A stretch of 64,000 nt of DNA from Rotaria sordida (taxonomy: Eukaryota; Rotifera; Eurotatoria; Philodinida; Philodinidae). The stretch spans positions 1 to 64,000 of the forward strand of contig CAJNOL010000528.1 in assembly GCA_905250125.1 (NCBI GenBank). The letters are read 5' to 3'. Under the pieces are notes generated by a model. The model ran no database searches and was not told the origin of the DNA. It saw only the letters and a program-made list of their open reading frames with translations. Both the position numbers and the translations under genes were made by a program. Below, one piece after another: positions 12,273 through 24,300 of this stretch. Numbering within the stretch: the stretch's first letter is position 1; the number at the start of each line of letters is the position of its first letter.

Positions 12273-14556
12273 TTACATAAATACGATCACGATCTTCAAC
12301 TATGAATAAGAAAATAAATAGACTGACCAATTGTAAAGTCATCCTACTAGAGAAAATTTAACAAACAATGGCAGCCATTTAAATGGACATTTTAAAACAA
12401 TGAAAGACCTCCTTTTTGATACGAAATATGAATTAAAAAAATATATATATATCTTATACAGTAATAGAACATACAAATAAGATGTACATCTATAATTAAT
12501 AAAGATGTTTTATTAACATTTTCATTTGTCTATGAATGGATTCGTCGTTTCCAACAGAATCATTATCACTGGGAAATTTTTTTGCAATAACTACGTTGAC
12601 TGTAATGACATCTATTTAATAATGCCGCTAGTTATTGATACTATACTGAGTCATAAAAATTACTGTAGTTGCTGAAAGTTTCACTACCAGATAGAAAAGT
12701 ACTTGAATTTGAATCTTTTTTTTTCGTGATATTTTTACTACTGACAGAGCTCGGCAAACCGTAAGGGCAAAACTCAACCACAAGTCGACCAGTCTTAATG
12801 CATTACATTTAGAAAAAAACATTGCTTTGTTTCCCGGATCTCAAAAAAAAAAAAAACGCTTTTTTGACAGTTTCCTGATATCATTATTATTTTGAAGCAT
12901 TAATATCCATCCTTTTATTGATAAATAAAGCGCCAAATGTTTTAACTGTGTTACAGGTAGGAATAAATATGTTAAGGGTGGGTGGGGTTATGCATGTGTA
13001 AGTGAAAGTGTGTGGGTAAAGAAAAGATCTATATTCACACCTATGACGTGCAAAAAACAAAATTAAGATTTATAAACTTAGCTGTTGCTTTTCTATTGTC
13101 TTTTTTTCCTTTCTACCAATTATGCGATCGCCCATCTCAAATTATCAATATAACATCATCAGAAATAATTACAACTGCATCACTATGCAGTAATGCATTA
13201 GAAATGAAGAGAAATCACAAGGATCTTTTGAATCACGACAAAAATAATATTGTTGAAAAATAAGAAGATAATGAACTAAAATTTTCATAATGACTAGGTT
13301 TTGAAACATGTTCAAATTTAGCTAAAAAAAAGCAATTGTAAATTAATACATATGTATCTTTCGATTGAAATGTATCTTTTTTTTTTTTGAGAAGACAGTG
13401 TTTTATTTTTAATATTGTTTAAATAAATTTCTGAACAACTAATTTGATTCTTTGTTAGAAGATAAAGAAAAATTTTATTGTCCTATATGAAAATGCTTTC
13501 GATCCAGAATCGTCCATCCGTAGATAGGTGACTGCAGTCTGTTATGATCTTCAGACATAGTGACGTTTCCATCTTCTCGGAGGGTCTTGGCATAGAATTC
13601 CGATGGCTATAATCATGAAATTTGCTGAAACGGCTTGATTAGAGTGGGCAGCTCACTGGAGAAATATTCAAGGTAAAGATTTGAAAACCGTCAGAATTAC
13701 AGGTTACTCTTTATATCACAGATCGATCAAGTTCAGATTACTGCTTGTGATCGGGATTCATCGGTCTCCATTTGTCAACTAAATATGAGACCAAATGATA
13801 CCTTTTACCAGGTATCGAAACTTTTGACGACTTCTTTATATTTTTAATAATTAGAACTAGGTCTTCTCAGCATACCTATCAAATCTAATCATTACTCTAA
13901 TTGAATATGATTTGCTTTTTTTTTTGTATCGCTTTCATATTATCGTGCTTATTACATAAGTAGGCGAGAACCTTATGAGAATTAATTCACATTTCAATAT
14001 TCTTTAATTGCAACAATCTTCATAAACATTCTTATTAAAATAGAATCTGCTGTTTTCTTACATTTTGGTTTGCCATAATTCTTTCATATCTACTTGATAT
14101 ATGTGCAATTGTATCAAAAAATCAGTTTTCTTTCATATTGTTCTGTCCATTGATGAAAATTCTTTCTCATAGTTCAATCATATACAATGTCAAAGGCATG
14201 ATCTCTTCAGAACTAGAACCATCATCTAATGACCAAGTAAAATCATTGCATTGTTGAAGTTTATTCTTTAATGAAATTTTATTCAATATTGTTGTTTTGA
14301 GTGTTTCTTCAATTCGTATTAAAATACTTAACAAAAAAAAAAGAAATTTCAAGAGTGTCTGAGTATTTTATTTCAAGGTAAAAAAATTAAAATATATTGA
14401 CTCTCTTCATATTATTCTTTTCAACATTCATTCATTGGTATCAATTTTGTTAGCCATCTGTTATGATCAAGAATATCATTAATTTTAATATGGAACTATT
14501 TCGAGATAGATTTTATCAAATATCTATTAACTGGTAAAGTAATGTTTACGAAAAAC
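12273..14556. other. Intergenic, RIF1 5' flank to serine hydrolase 3' flank
   Basis: This 2.3-kb AT-rich stretch separates the start of RIF1 from the end of the hydrolase gene. A G-rich run at 12976-13017 (GGGTGGGTGGGG, later GTGTGTGGGT) stands out. A minus-strand open frame at 14167-14352 ends in a plausible peptide (DFTWSLDDGSSSEEIMPLTL). It has an acceptor-like TTAAG upstream and may be a gene scrap. I see no supportable gene. Confidence 0.5.
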
Positions 14557-16152
14557 TTAATTTTTATTAGTTATTTTTGATAATTTTAATTCTTGAATTA
14601 ATGGTGGATTTTCTGGTGATAAACTAAACATAATTTGAATTTTACCATGTTCACATTCAATTTCAAATTGACCACGTAATTGATTTTTCGGAATTAATTC
14701 TCCAATATTTAGAATTTTTCCTACTTGATTAAATAATTCCTGTGAAGTTGTTTTTCGTAGTTCTAATGTTTGATCAAGAAAGAAATTCTCAGCAAATATC
14801 TGTGATATTTGAAAATCATTTATATTCCAATTGTCTTCTACAAGAAGTTTTATTAATTGTTGTTTTCGTTCAGTAAGCATTTTAGAAACAGGCAATTGTC
14901 GTGATTTCAAATCAGCAAGTGTAACTATTTGATCCATGATAATTGTATTAATATGACCTAAATCTGCATAAGTTCTATTAGCAAATGAGACAAGTCCAAT
15001 ACCATGTTCAGGTAAGATTATCCAATTACTACCAAAACCTGGTAAGCCTCCACTATGATTAATAGATACAATTCCATCATTATTTTTTGACCAAACAAGT
15101 CCATAACAATAAGCAGATGTTATTGGACATGAACGATGTGTGTATGTATTAAGTTCCATGAAATTCCATGGATGTTGCATTTCACGTAATGAACTTCGTC
15201 GTATAGGTCCATATTCAGGATCATTACGTGGTGGCCAAGCTTGTAAATGATATGATATATATTTACTAAAATCTTCAATTGAACTAATCAATCCTCCCAT
15301 AGCACCAAAACTTCCATCATGAAGTAGATTTTCTTCAGAATAATGTTCACATTCCCAACAATAACCATGAGCTAATAATTCTGATGGAATTTTACTATAT
15401 TCCCAGAATGTGTTTTTCATATCGAGTAGATCAAGAATTTCTTTTTTAATATATTCTTGATAAGAAATTTGTGATACAACTGTAATAATTCTGCCTAATA
15501 TAGTATAACAAAGATTTGTATATTCCCATATAGTACCAGGTGGATTTGACATACTAATTCCTTTATTTAATATTGCTAAAAAGTCAGTATCAGGTAAAGC
15601 TAATAGTCGATCTGCCCATGGATCATCTTCTGGCATACCGACATGTTGAGTTAATAGATGACGAATAGTAATTATTGGTGCATCAGTTGTCAATAAATTA
15701 GTCATTTTTAGTTCAGGAATATATTGATAAACAGGATCATCAAGGCGAAGTTTACCATCATCACGAAGTTTTATAATAGCCATGGCAGTAAAACTTTTTG
15801 TCATTGATGCAATACGAAATAATGATGTTGTAGTAATTGGTATTTTTCGTTCGAGATCTGTATAGCCAAAACTATGACTATTTAATAATTGTCCATCAAC
15901 TATTAGTCCATAGATAAGGCCAGGAAAATTATTTTTTTCGAATTCTTTTTCAAAAAGTGTTTCGATGGTTGGAAATACTTTTTTAATTTTTTCTAAGCGT
16001 TGTTCATCAATAAATGTGGCTGGTTCATAAAAATTATTCATATTATTAATCTCTATATTCTTTTGGTTTTCATCATTAGTTAAGAATTTCTTATTCAGAT
16101 TCATTGTTGTAATTTGTTCAGTTAAATTACCATCATCATTAATACCTGACAT
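14557..16152 (-). CDS. Serine beta-lactamase/PBP-like hydrolase, intronless
   Basis: A single open exon of 531 codons encodes a protein of the class C beta-lactamase/D-Ala-D-Ala carboxypeptidase/esterase superfamily (serine beta-lactamase-like). All three active-site motifs are in order. SMTK (S116-K119) holds the acylated serine and its lysine, YTN (211-213) is the Tyr motif, and HSG (366-368) is the KTG-equivalent in HSGGLPGFGSNW. A C-terminal extension (about 420-531) forms an extra beta-rich domain. No signal peptide or membrane segment is obvious, so a cytosolic location is likely. Animals have LACTB-type members, and bdelloids and bacteria have many more; substrate cannot be told. Its lack of introns, beside genes with 7-20 exons, suggests transfer or retrocopying. 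Codon use is as AT-rich as the neighbours, so any transfer is not recent. Confidence 0.85.
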   Translation of the reverse strand: MSGINDDGNLTEQITTMNLNKKFLTNDENQKNIEINNMNNFYEPATFIDEQRLEKIKKVFPTIETLFEKEFEKNNFPGLIYGLIVDGQLLNSHSFGYTDLERKIPITTTSLFRIASMTKSFTAMAIIKLRDDGKLRLDDPVYQYIPELKMTNLLTTDAPIITIRHLLTQHVGMPEDDPWADRLLALPDTDFLAILNKGISMSNPPGTIWEYTNLCYTILGRIITVVSQISYQEYIKKEILDLLDMKNTFWEYSKIPSELLAHGYCWECEHYSEENLLHDGSFGAMGGLISSIEDFSKYISYHLQAWPPRNDPEYGPIRRSSLREMQHPWNFMELNTYTHRSCPITSAYCYGLVWSKNNDGIVSINHSGGLPGFGSNWIILPEHGIGLVSFANRTYADLGHINTIIMDQIVTLADLKSRQLPVSKMLTERKQQLIKLLVEDNWNINDFQISQIFAENFFLDQTLELRKTTSQELFNQVGKILNIGELIPKNQLRGQFEIECEHGKIQIMFSLSPENPPLIQELKLSKITNKN

Positions 16153-18600
16153 TATTGTATTCTAAATCAAAGAAGAAGAAAACTTATTTTTGGCTTATTC
16201 AAACAAGTAACATTCATCGAGACTCGATTCACTTGACTCAACTACTAACAGGATAGAGATATACATGTAGACGTATCTAGGTATGAACATGCATCAAGTA
16301 AGGTATATACAAGAGCTGACTTGACATATAACAGCAACTCGTTTTACAAGAGTAACTTTAGCATAATATAAAACTTTATTTTTATGTTTAAAAGAATAGG
16401 ATCTAGAAACACGTTTCATCTGTGCCTGTCTATCTGTAACATAGTTATCATATTGTATCTATGGTACAAATGACTATCTGATAGCTATGATACGAATGAT
16501 CGTATAAGATTTAAAAAAAGGCTACCTGTGTATTAGTATTCAAATTAACCGAGAAGTAATATCTCAGCAGAAAGAATATAAAATTCGTATAAACTATGAA
16601 ACGATTCTATGGGATGAAATACCGAGCGCATAAAATTGTTTCACAGTATATACGGCTTTCGTATTCTTCCTGTAGAAATATTACTTCTCGGTTAATTTGA
16701 ATCCTAATGCATAGGTATCCTGTTTTGTCATGCTACGCAGTCATTCATACTATAGCTACCAAATAGTAACTATATTATAGACAAACAGATACAGATTAGT
16801 TTCTGTTCCTCGATCCTATCCTTTCAGTCTAGGGAACACGCCCTTTTCAATTAGTATGAATTACATGAACTAAAGTCAAGTGTAAAACTTTCATAGGTTT
16901 TGTACGAAATCTTGATGTTTTCCATAAAATATCATTTCGTTTTCTCAATTGGCTTTTATAAACATAATACATTAATTAGTTCTATGAAAATTTCTATGAG
17001 AAAGAGTATAATTACTTTTTCGAACAAATTTTTCTATTAATTTAATACAAAGGAAAGTAGAATAACTGTGTCACAACGACCGTTAGATAATAAAACGGTT
17101 CTTTGCATTGTTTGTGTTTTTTCTTGAGGGCATATGCTCGTATATTTATCATATAATAAATATCGGATAGCCAATCTATGCGTGTCGCTATATGTCATAC
17201 ATTGTTTGCACATTTCGTGCCATACGCATGAGGAATGTAACGAAATGCAACGTGTGCAAATCATGCCGCCACACTTACACGGCGTAACGTATTGTGTAGT
17301 CTCAGTACAGTCGAGCGAATTAACATTGGTCCATTTTCCCCGTATCAATGCATTTTTCAATGCTCCAGTATATATATGTACTTGAAATACAAATTCAGAA
17401 ATTTTTTTCTCTAACTTTTTTTATTACCGTAATAAGTTACAAAAGAAATATAATTTATCATAAGTTTTCAAAAGATAACATCAAAGTAATCTGCACACAA
17501 CAAAAGAAGATCAATAAGCAAGTAAAAAAAATATGAAATGTAACAGAAAAAAGGCAAAACGACTAATATATCAAAATAAATATACGTGTATCAGCAAAAT
17601 CCAGACAACTAAAATGAACAATTCATCAAAAAATGGCACGTACATCTGACACAAAGATAAAATCATCATGAACATTTAACTAGTTTTTTCATGTTCTTGA
17701 AAAAGTAGTTTTAATCTGACACAAATGGCTAATGGTGTGCTTCAGAGAAAACTAGAAATACATATTCTTTTTGCTTTTGACGACTATAAAAGGCTCTTTT
17801 CTGTCCATTGATTATTTTTTTCCCTTGTTTATGCTAGAATATCTCAAATTCGATAGGTTTGTCTTTAAAATAGGTTTCTTTAATGGAAATAATACTTTGG
17901 ATCTTTCCCAATCGTTTATCGTCTGTAATACCATGTCGAATTTCATCGAATGAATACAGTTTTTGAATCCTTGAGCAAATTTTTAGCGGTTGATTCAATA
18001 GGTGACTCTTTGTCGATCAAATTCATTCTACTAAACATCTACTACTAAAGTAAAATATAAGATTTAATTATAATGTATAAAAATATTACGATCGATTGAA
18101 AATCCGTAGTAGGCATTGTTGCTACATTCTAAAGAAAGAGAAAAAAGAATTTAGAGTAGAAAATGAAAATAGAATATTGTGCTTTCTTAGGGATAAAATT
18201 GAATTATAAAAAACAAATTGGTTACTAAAGAAAAGCAATTTTTAATCATAAAGAAAAAAACTTACAAGCATTTGACAAATTAATATTTTCAATTGAGCTT
18301 TCTAAATTTTACCTTAAAGCTTCATCATCGTATTTTGTTCATTTCTAAGTTCTCTCATATTATTTTTTAATCAATTCAAATCGAAAGTTATTGTTCTCCT
18401 TGCTACCATCAACGTTTTCTACCACCAAAACTTCGTTAAGATTTCTATTTTTTGTTTTAGTAAAACATTTGCCACGGTAGAACCTACAGCATGCAATCAA
18501 TTATTTTCAAACCGTATAAAGTTAAAGTATACTTTGAAGCTTGAAAACAGGTGTTGTAGGTTGTGTAAATGGTTGTGACGACGTTGTAACTGTGGTGTAT
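16153..18600. other. Intergenic, repeats only
   Basis: The 5' flank of the hydrolase gene contains the foldback at 16520-16722 and a small GC-richer patch at about 17040-17360. The patch is open on both strands. Its minus-strand frame is cysteine-rich (CKCGGMICTRC, then CVWHEMCKQC), which could be a zinc-binding scrap of a transposon, but I cannot name it. The rest is AT-rich without a supportable gene. Confidence 0.45.
16520..16722. repeat. Foldback element (arms about 85-90 bp)
   Basis: The left arm has TATTCAAATTAACCGAGAAG followed by TAATAT. The right arm reverse-complemented has GATTCAAATTAACCGAGAAG followed by TAATAT. The match continues through AGAATA(T/C) and AAAC(G/A)ATT to the centre near 16625. 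The outer flank resembles 29290-29395 (GTAGCTATAGTATGAATGAC then TGCGTAGCATG, against GCATGATTGATTGCGTAGGATG). That makes it a dispersed family. Confidence 0.75.
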
Positions 18601-18625
18601 AATAGTTTTTGGATGTACCACCATC

Positions 18626-20279
18626 TTAAACTAATAAAAATGTCTTAGCTATGATAAATACACAGTACTTTCTGTCAAATTCATATTGATCGACATTATC
18701 AAACATTTCTTGTGCCTGATTATTCCAACTTACATGGGGTTCAATATGTTTGTCTGCTCGAGATGTTCGCATGTTGCTTGAATTTTGAATTAAATTGATG
18801 GATGAGGTATATCCAAGATACATCTGTAATGCAAAGAGATAATAAGAGGTATATGATAAAAATGGAAGAAACAGCATGAACAAGATACGTCTAGTTTCAA
18901 TTATGCTCAAACTCGTGTTCAATTTCAGTACACAAAAAAGTTTCTTCAGAAAAGAAATAAAGAACACGATACAGGTTTTCTCAATGAAAGAAGAAAATGA
19001 TTTACCAACACATAGCATTTATTTAAAGAAAAAGTCTATTTGACATTGGAATTCAAAAAAAAAATAATTTCTCTAAAACATTAAGAATAAAAACATCTTT
19101 TGTTCTCGACAGAAACGCGATAACTAGCTGTAGATTGTCTTTTTGAATACGCAAGAGAGTGATACAAATGAAAACTTGATTGAAAACGAGAAAAAATACC
19201 GAAATTGGTAGGCACTTCCTCACGAAATATTTCTCGAAAAAGTCTACCCAAAACCTTTTCATATTCCGTCCATATTTTTGAATCAATCAATTCATCTTTT
19301 AGAAACAAATTTTTATCAAATACTTCTGGAGATGCTGACGCATTTAATGTATCAGTCTGATGATTTATGCAATGCCAATACGCTATCTGAGCATCTCGAG
19401 ATATTGTACCATGCGCTAGTTTTGCAAAATGCTGTAGTACACTCTCGAGCGCAAACATAGAATGATAGGCTAAGCTCCCAAAAGAAAAGCATTGTTCAGT
19501 AAGATGAAATAAGGCATGTACTGCATACAGTTCATTACATCGATTATAGACTGTAGAAAATTTAGAAAGATATTCATCGACGTAAAGTTGCATATCGAGT
19601 ACATCTCCATGTGAATGAAAAAAGCATAACGTTCGTACGTAAATAAAGAGTAAAGAAAATAGTGATTGATAATTCGAAAGTAGAAAACGAATAGTTAGTG
19701 ATAGAGCTATATATAATAGAAAGATACGCAGCTGAGATGCTTTCCATTTATGTAATGAAACAAAGTCATATGATCGACAATTAATGGAATGAGGATAACT
19801 GATTTTAAGCAAAAAATTATTTACTTCGATACGTACCGACTTTAAAATTGTTTGTTTCCATTGTGAAAGTAAAAAATCAAGTTGTATCTCTAAGACAAGG
19901 TGAAAATAATCCAATGTGTATATTGGACTGGAATGCATATCAACTGACGTAATGGTGACGGCCCATATACACCGTACGTACGAAAACCTTTAGTATTTGA
20001 TTGTTTAATTTGTTCAACATAATAAGCAATATGTTCTTTTGTCCGTGGTGGTGGAGATATTTGTTTGAAATCGATATATAAGACATGACGATATCGAGCA
20101 CAAGATACATCTTGAAATAAACAGTATGTACATGAGTAGAATCCATTATGAGGTGATATTTTATTACATTTCGATCTCGCTGGTAAGTCATCATCAACCA
20201 TTAACGCATCAATGTCGAAATGCATTAACCCTTTGAATCCGAGGTTATTTTTATATAGTGAACGTTTTTGTAATCTCAA
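18626..20279 (-). pseudogene. Decayed CACTA/Transposase_21-like transposase
   Basis: Minus-strand frames carry blocks typical of large invertebrate transposases of the Transposase_21 (En/Spm-CACTA-like) type. These are DLPARSKCNKISPHNGFYSC followed by TYC (zinc knuckle), then PPPRT, GPSPLRQL, YTLDYFHLVLE, and HALFHLTEQCFSFGS leading into FALESVLQHFAKLAHGT. The first frame (20279-19890) passes to the next (19938-19081) only by a frameshift near 19940. A third, weaker frame (19018-18626) may be the C-terminus. No clean terminal repeats were found. The family name is from recall of these blocks. The frameshift makes it non-functional as it stands. Confidence 0.6.
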
Positions 20280-20337
20280 AATAACGATTATTTTGCAAAA
20301 AATATCACGAGATACATGACTTAAAATGCTTTTAGAA

Positions 20338-20637
20338 TGTGATAGTCTTTAAAACAATCTATTATATATAGCCCCAACATTACATTCAATACATTCATAC
20401 GAAATATCTCTTCTTGACTTGACTCTTCTCATAGTATTAGTATAGACCTAACATTTTCTTCTTGGATTTACTTGAGTTGTTTTTGATGCAATGTGCAAAG
20501 GAAAATATCGTGTTGTGAGTCGAAGTGGACTTTCAGATGGTGGCCGACCAATTGAACTTCGGACCTGACTACCATATTTTCCAATAATTTCTCGAATCAC
20601 CTCAAATTGATAAGTAGCCAAACGAAGATTGACGTTT
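20338..20637 (-). pseudogene. PiggyBac transposase C-terminal relic
   Basis: Read on the minus strand, the sequence gives VIREIIGKYG, then GRPPSESPLRLTTRYFP, then NPRRKC. An in-frame TAG follows, then RRVKSRRDISYECIECNVGA. This is the end of the piggyBac (DDE_Tnp_1_7) catalytic region and its Cys-rich C-terminal finger. One TAG sits where the finger should continue and a second stop follows, so it is dead. It sits directly upstream (same strand) of the CACTA-like transposase remains, suggesting nested or stacked insertion. Confidence 0.7.
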
Positions 20638-20642
20638 TTTTC

Positions 20643-20879
20643 TCAGTTTATATACAAATTGTACTCTATATTATTCATCAAAAGTGGTCGTTCGATTAGG
20701 ATCTTTCTTAAAGATGTCATACTTGAACAATTTTTACAACACGAGATATCTTCTTGAGAATGTCGATTCTTTCTCGAGATTTGTAATCGAACTGGCTCAT
20801 ATTCTAACGTAGGCGGATTCCCAGAAATATTAAGGAACAACAAACAATCATCACTAAATATAGATAATCTTAACTGCAT
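20643..20879 (-). other. 78-codon open frame between transposon relics
   Basis: The frame encodes ISRKNRHSQEDISCCKNCSS and flanking sequence. It lies on the same strand as the two transposase relics just downstream. It may be the N-terminal part of one of them, interrupted by the other. I do not recognise it. Confidence 0.25.
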
Positions 20880-21332
20880 AAATACTCTAAACGCAAATAT
20901 TCAGGAAATTATCTCAATAAATAATCAACAGATTACGCTTTTTAAAGTTATTCAAGTCCCAAAACATCAGGATGTGAATTTGAGTCGTCCGGCCTCAATT
21001 GATAAAACAGATAACATTTAACAGTGTCAAAACAAGTTTAACTATCATTCGATCAGATATAGTGTTTCTCTATATTTCATCGTACTCTTACACAATATAT
21101 GAATCAGATGCTAAGTAACAACCAAAAACGAGTATGAGTTTTTTTTTACACCCGAAAAAATATAACCATGCATGACTTATTCAATAAATACTAAAATGGT
21201 TATTTCGTCACTGCTATTGCGCAACTTCTCTTTTAAATGACTCATCAATCTCTATAAAAAAAGTGTGTTGACTTGTGTTTTTTCCTTCATCTTATACATT
21301 TCGTTCACAATATAAGGTTTTAAACCATCAAA

Positions 21333-24300
21333 ATGGCATTCAGCCAACAACAGTATGCCGAGCAATTAGAATTACTCCAAGAACGTTATCCACACGTATC
21401 AACACAAAACCTATTACATCTCTTACAACAACATAATGGTGATGTTGATAAGGTATGGTTTATTAAATTTTTATACGTATTCATAGCCCGCTAACACCTC
21501 CTATGCGGGTGAATGGAGGTTGTCGATATATATGTATATCTACTGACATGAAACAAAAACAATTTTTTTGTATTTTGTAAATAAAATAAATTTTTAAAAT
21601 TTCTCTACTTTAATTAGGTTTGTACATATCTTATTCAAGAAGAACATCGTGTGAAAAAACTCGACTCACTCGAAACTCGTTTTAGTACTGCATTAACAGC
21701 ATTACAACAAGAATATCCAGCATCTAAATCAATAAAACGTACACGTTTACTTAGAATTATGGATCGGTTTGGTGGTGATGTTGAACATGTTCGAAAATTT
21801 TTACAAAAACATGAAGCAAAACACAATGAGAGTGAAATTGATTCGAGTGTAGTTCAACATCAACAACAAGAAGAAATCAAAACAAAATATTCTACTCAAT
21901 TAGCAGAATTAAGAACAGCTGGTATCAATATTCATAGTCCATGCGTACTTCTACAACTCGAAAAATATCACGGTGATGTTAATAAAGTGAGTTTAAAGAT
22001 ACGAGTGAATTGTAATTTTTTGATACGATTAAGATTTTAGCTCTATTTGACTAATAACTTTTGTTCTCGTTAATCGATTTGAACAATTGTTTTTATATAT
22101 TATTGGTTTCTGAACATCACATATCTGCAGTAAATTTCAGCTCTATAGTTCAAACCGTTGCTGATTTATAAGGCTCACACTATAAAAAAAAATCAGATTT
22201 TTATAGCAAGATACACTAGGACAAGGATATTTTCGGAGAATAGAAATAAGAAAGAACAAGATAACGAATAGTTCATTTTTGTAGAGCTTGAAATGTTCTG
22301 TCGAATCATATAGCTTTCCAATTTCTCTCTTTTTGTTCCCATGTCTATTTGTCTAGAATACTGTATGATGGACACTTTTTCATTTTCGTAATAAACGATA
22401 TTATTTTTTAAGTTTCTTCGTTTGTGAACAAGTCAAAGAATTCAGTAAAAAACAACGCGATCTTTTTCAAATATTTCGGCTTCTACTCACTTTGTTGAAC
22501 GATATCTTGAATATGTTGTTGTGTATTCGAGCAGTTTATTCCTTTCTTGTCAAGTTCTTTTATAATTTTTTCTAATAAATTAACATTTTTTCTCTTGAAT
22601 ACATCAATTGGTGGTACTCAAAATAAAGTTGATTTTATTATACCACAGTATATTGTTGTGTCAGATAGCGCGACATTTTTGCCTATTGGTTAAGTTTTCT
22701 AACCAATGGCTATTTTTGTGGCGCAATATTTAAGTTGGAAATAACCGACATACACGTTGTACATTCACAATCATTATCAACAACTTGAATTACGGTAATC
22801 CTGCTGTCAGAGAATGTAGAATGTGTATAGAAGTGTTCCGAATGTGAGATGATCTTTCTCCTCCTTCCTATCTTGGTGACCTCGTGACATCTCCAAAAAT
22901 GTTTGTAGCTTATCTCTACCTATCTTTAATAAATAATCAAACTCGAAAAATAAGCGAAAACAACTGGTTTGGTTGATACAGGTGATATGAGCGCGCTCAC
23001 ACTTTTCAGGAAGCGTGATTTCAACTGAAATCTAACATTTTTCTACGAGTTTAAAAATATTCATGCAGTGAGATATAAAAAAATCAAGCAGAAGACTCGG
23101 TCTTTGCGTGACACAGATGAATATAGATCTTAAGATTGTATTACCAGTTAAAAAATTAGTCATGTATTACTTATTGTTCTTGAGAAATTAGCATTATACG
23201 TAAAATATAGAACAAGATTTTTTATGTATTATTTCAGCTGAAAGTGAGCCAAAATGGATAATATTTTATACGATTGAATCTATTCCATTGTGAAAATTCG
23301 TCCCATTTTTATTCCGAATTAAAGTGGTTTCACCATATAAAGTTTAAGCAGCCTACTACAATCTGTAGAATGACATTTTTTTTTTAAATGTGATATTTCC
23401 AGGAATAGTGAATCAAGATGGGTTATGTTTTATATCATTGAAGTTGTTCTATTTTGGAAAATGATTCTACTTGCATTGCAAACGTCAGCTCTGTATTAAT
23501 AAGTAGTTTTATTACATAGAATTTCAGCAAGCTATAATCAGTTTTCCCAATTAAATAACGCTTCTTATGTTATGCTTCCACTGTAAGCAAGTTGTATCTT
23601 GGCGAATATGTAAGGAAGTATTGAGAAGCTTTTCGCTGTGTAACATAGGTATAGAGCGAACTTTTTCAAACTAATCGATCGCTTTTTCACAGACAGCTGG
23701 TGAATCGATATGCTATATAACCTGAATAGGTCCAAAACGATTTTGACAAAATTTTTGTTAATCTGAAACGCAGGTTTCCTAGAAAACCAGCAAGTAAAAA
23801 CCTAAGAAAATTTCTCGTGGTCATATTCGATAGCCTACAATCCATTAGCTTTGCGTAAGAAAGCAATTGATCAGTTGAAAAAGTTCTCTCGTCCGAAATT
23901 GTTTTGATCTACTTTTAATTTTTCGTACCAAGAAATTGTAATTCACTCATAAATGGATGTAAATAAAATACACATACATATTTATAATAGATATTGGAAA
24001 TGACAAAAAATCGTGAAGAAAAAAAACATCACATTGCTGAACTTGATACTAAATATTCAAGTCAAATTACGCAACTTGAAACTGATGGTATAAAAATAAA
24101 AAATAAACGACTTTTATTAGAATTGTTAGAAAAAGCTAATGGACAAGTTGATATTGTTAAACAACTTTTTGCTGAAAGAAATGAACAAAAACATCAGATT
24201 AAATCATCAATTAATACAAGTGAAGCAAATCATGAAAACCTATCATCGACAAAGAAACGACATGAAATAAATGCTGATGATATTGATAATCTCAGACAAT

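Noticed and set aside
13012..13263. 83-codon frame with a hydrophobic segment
   Set aside because: It has only a GTG start, no splice partner and no recognisable domain; most likely chance.
17037..17360. Cys-rich 107-codon frame
   Set aside because: The spacing of Cys and His fits no zinc finger I know and the opposite strand is equally open. It is kept only as a note in the intergenic entry.
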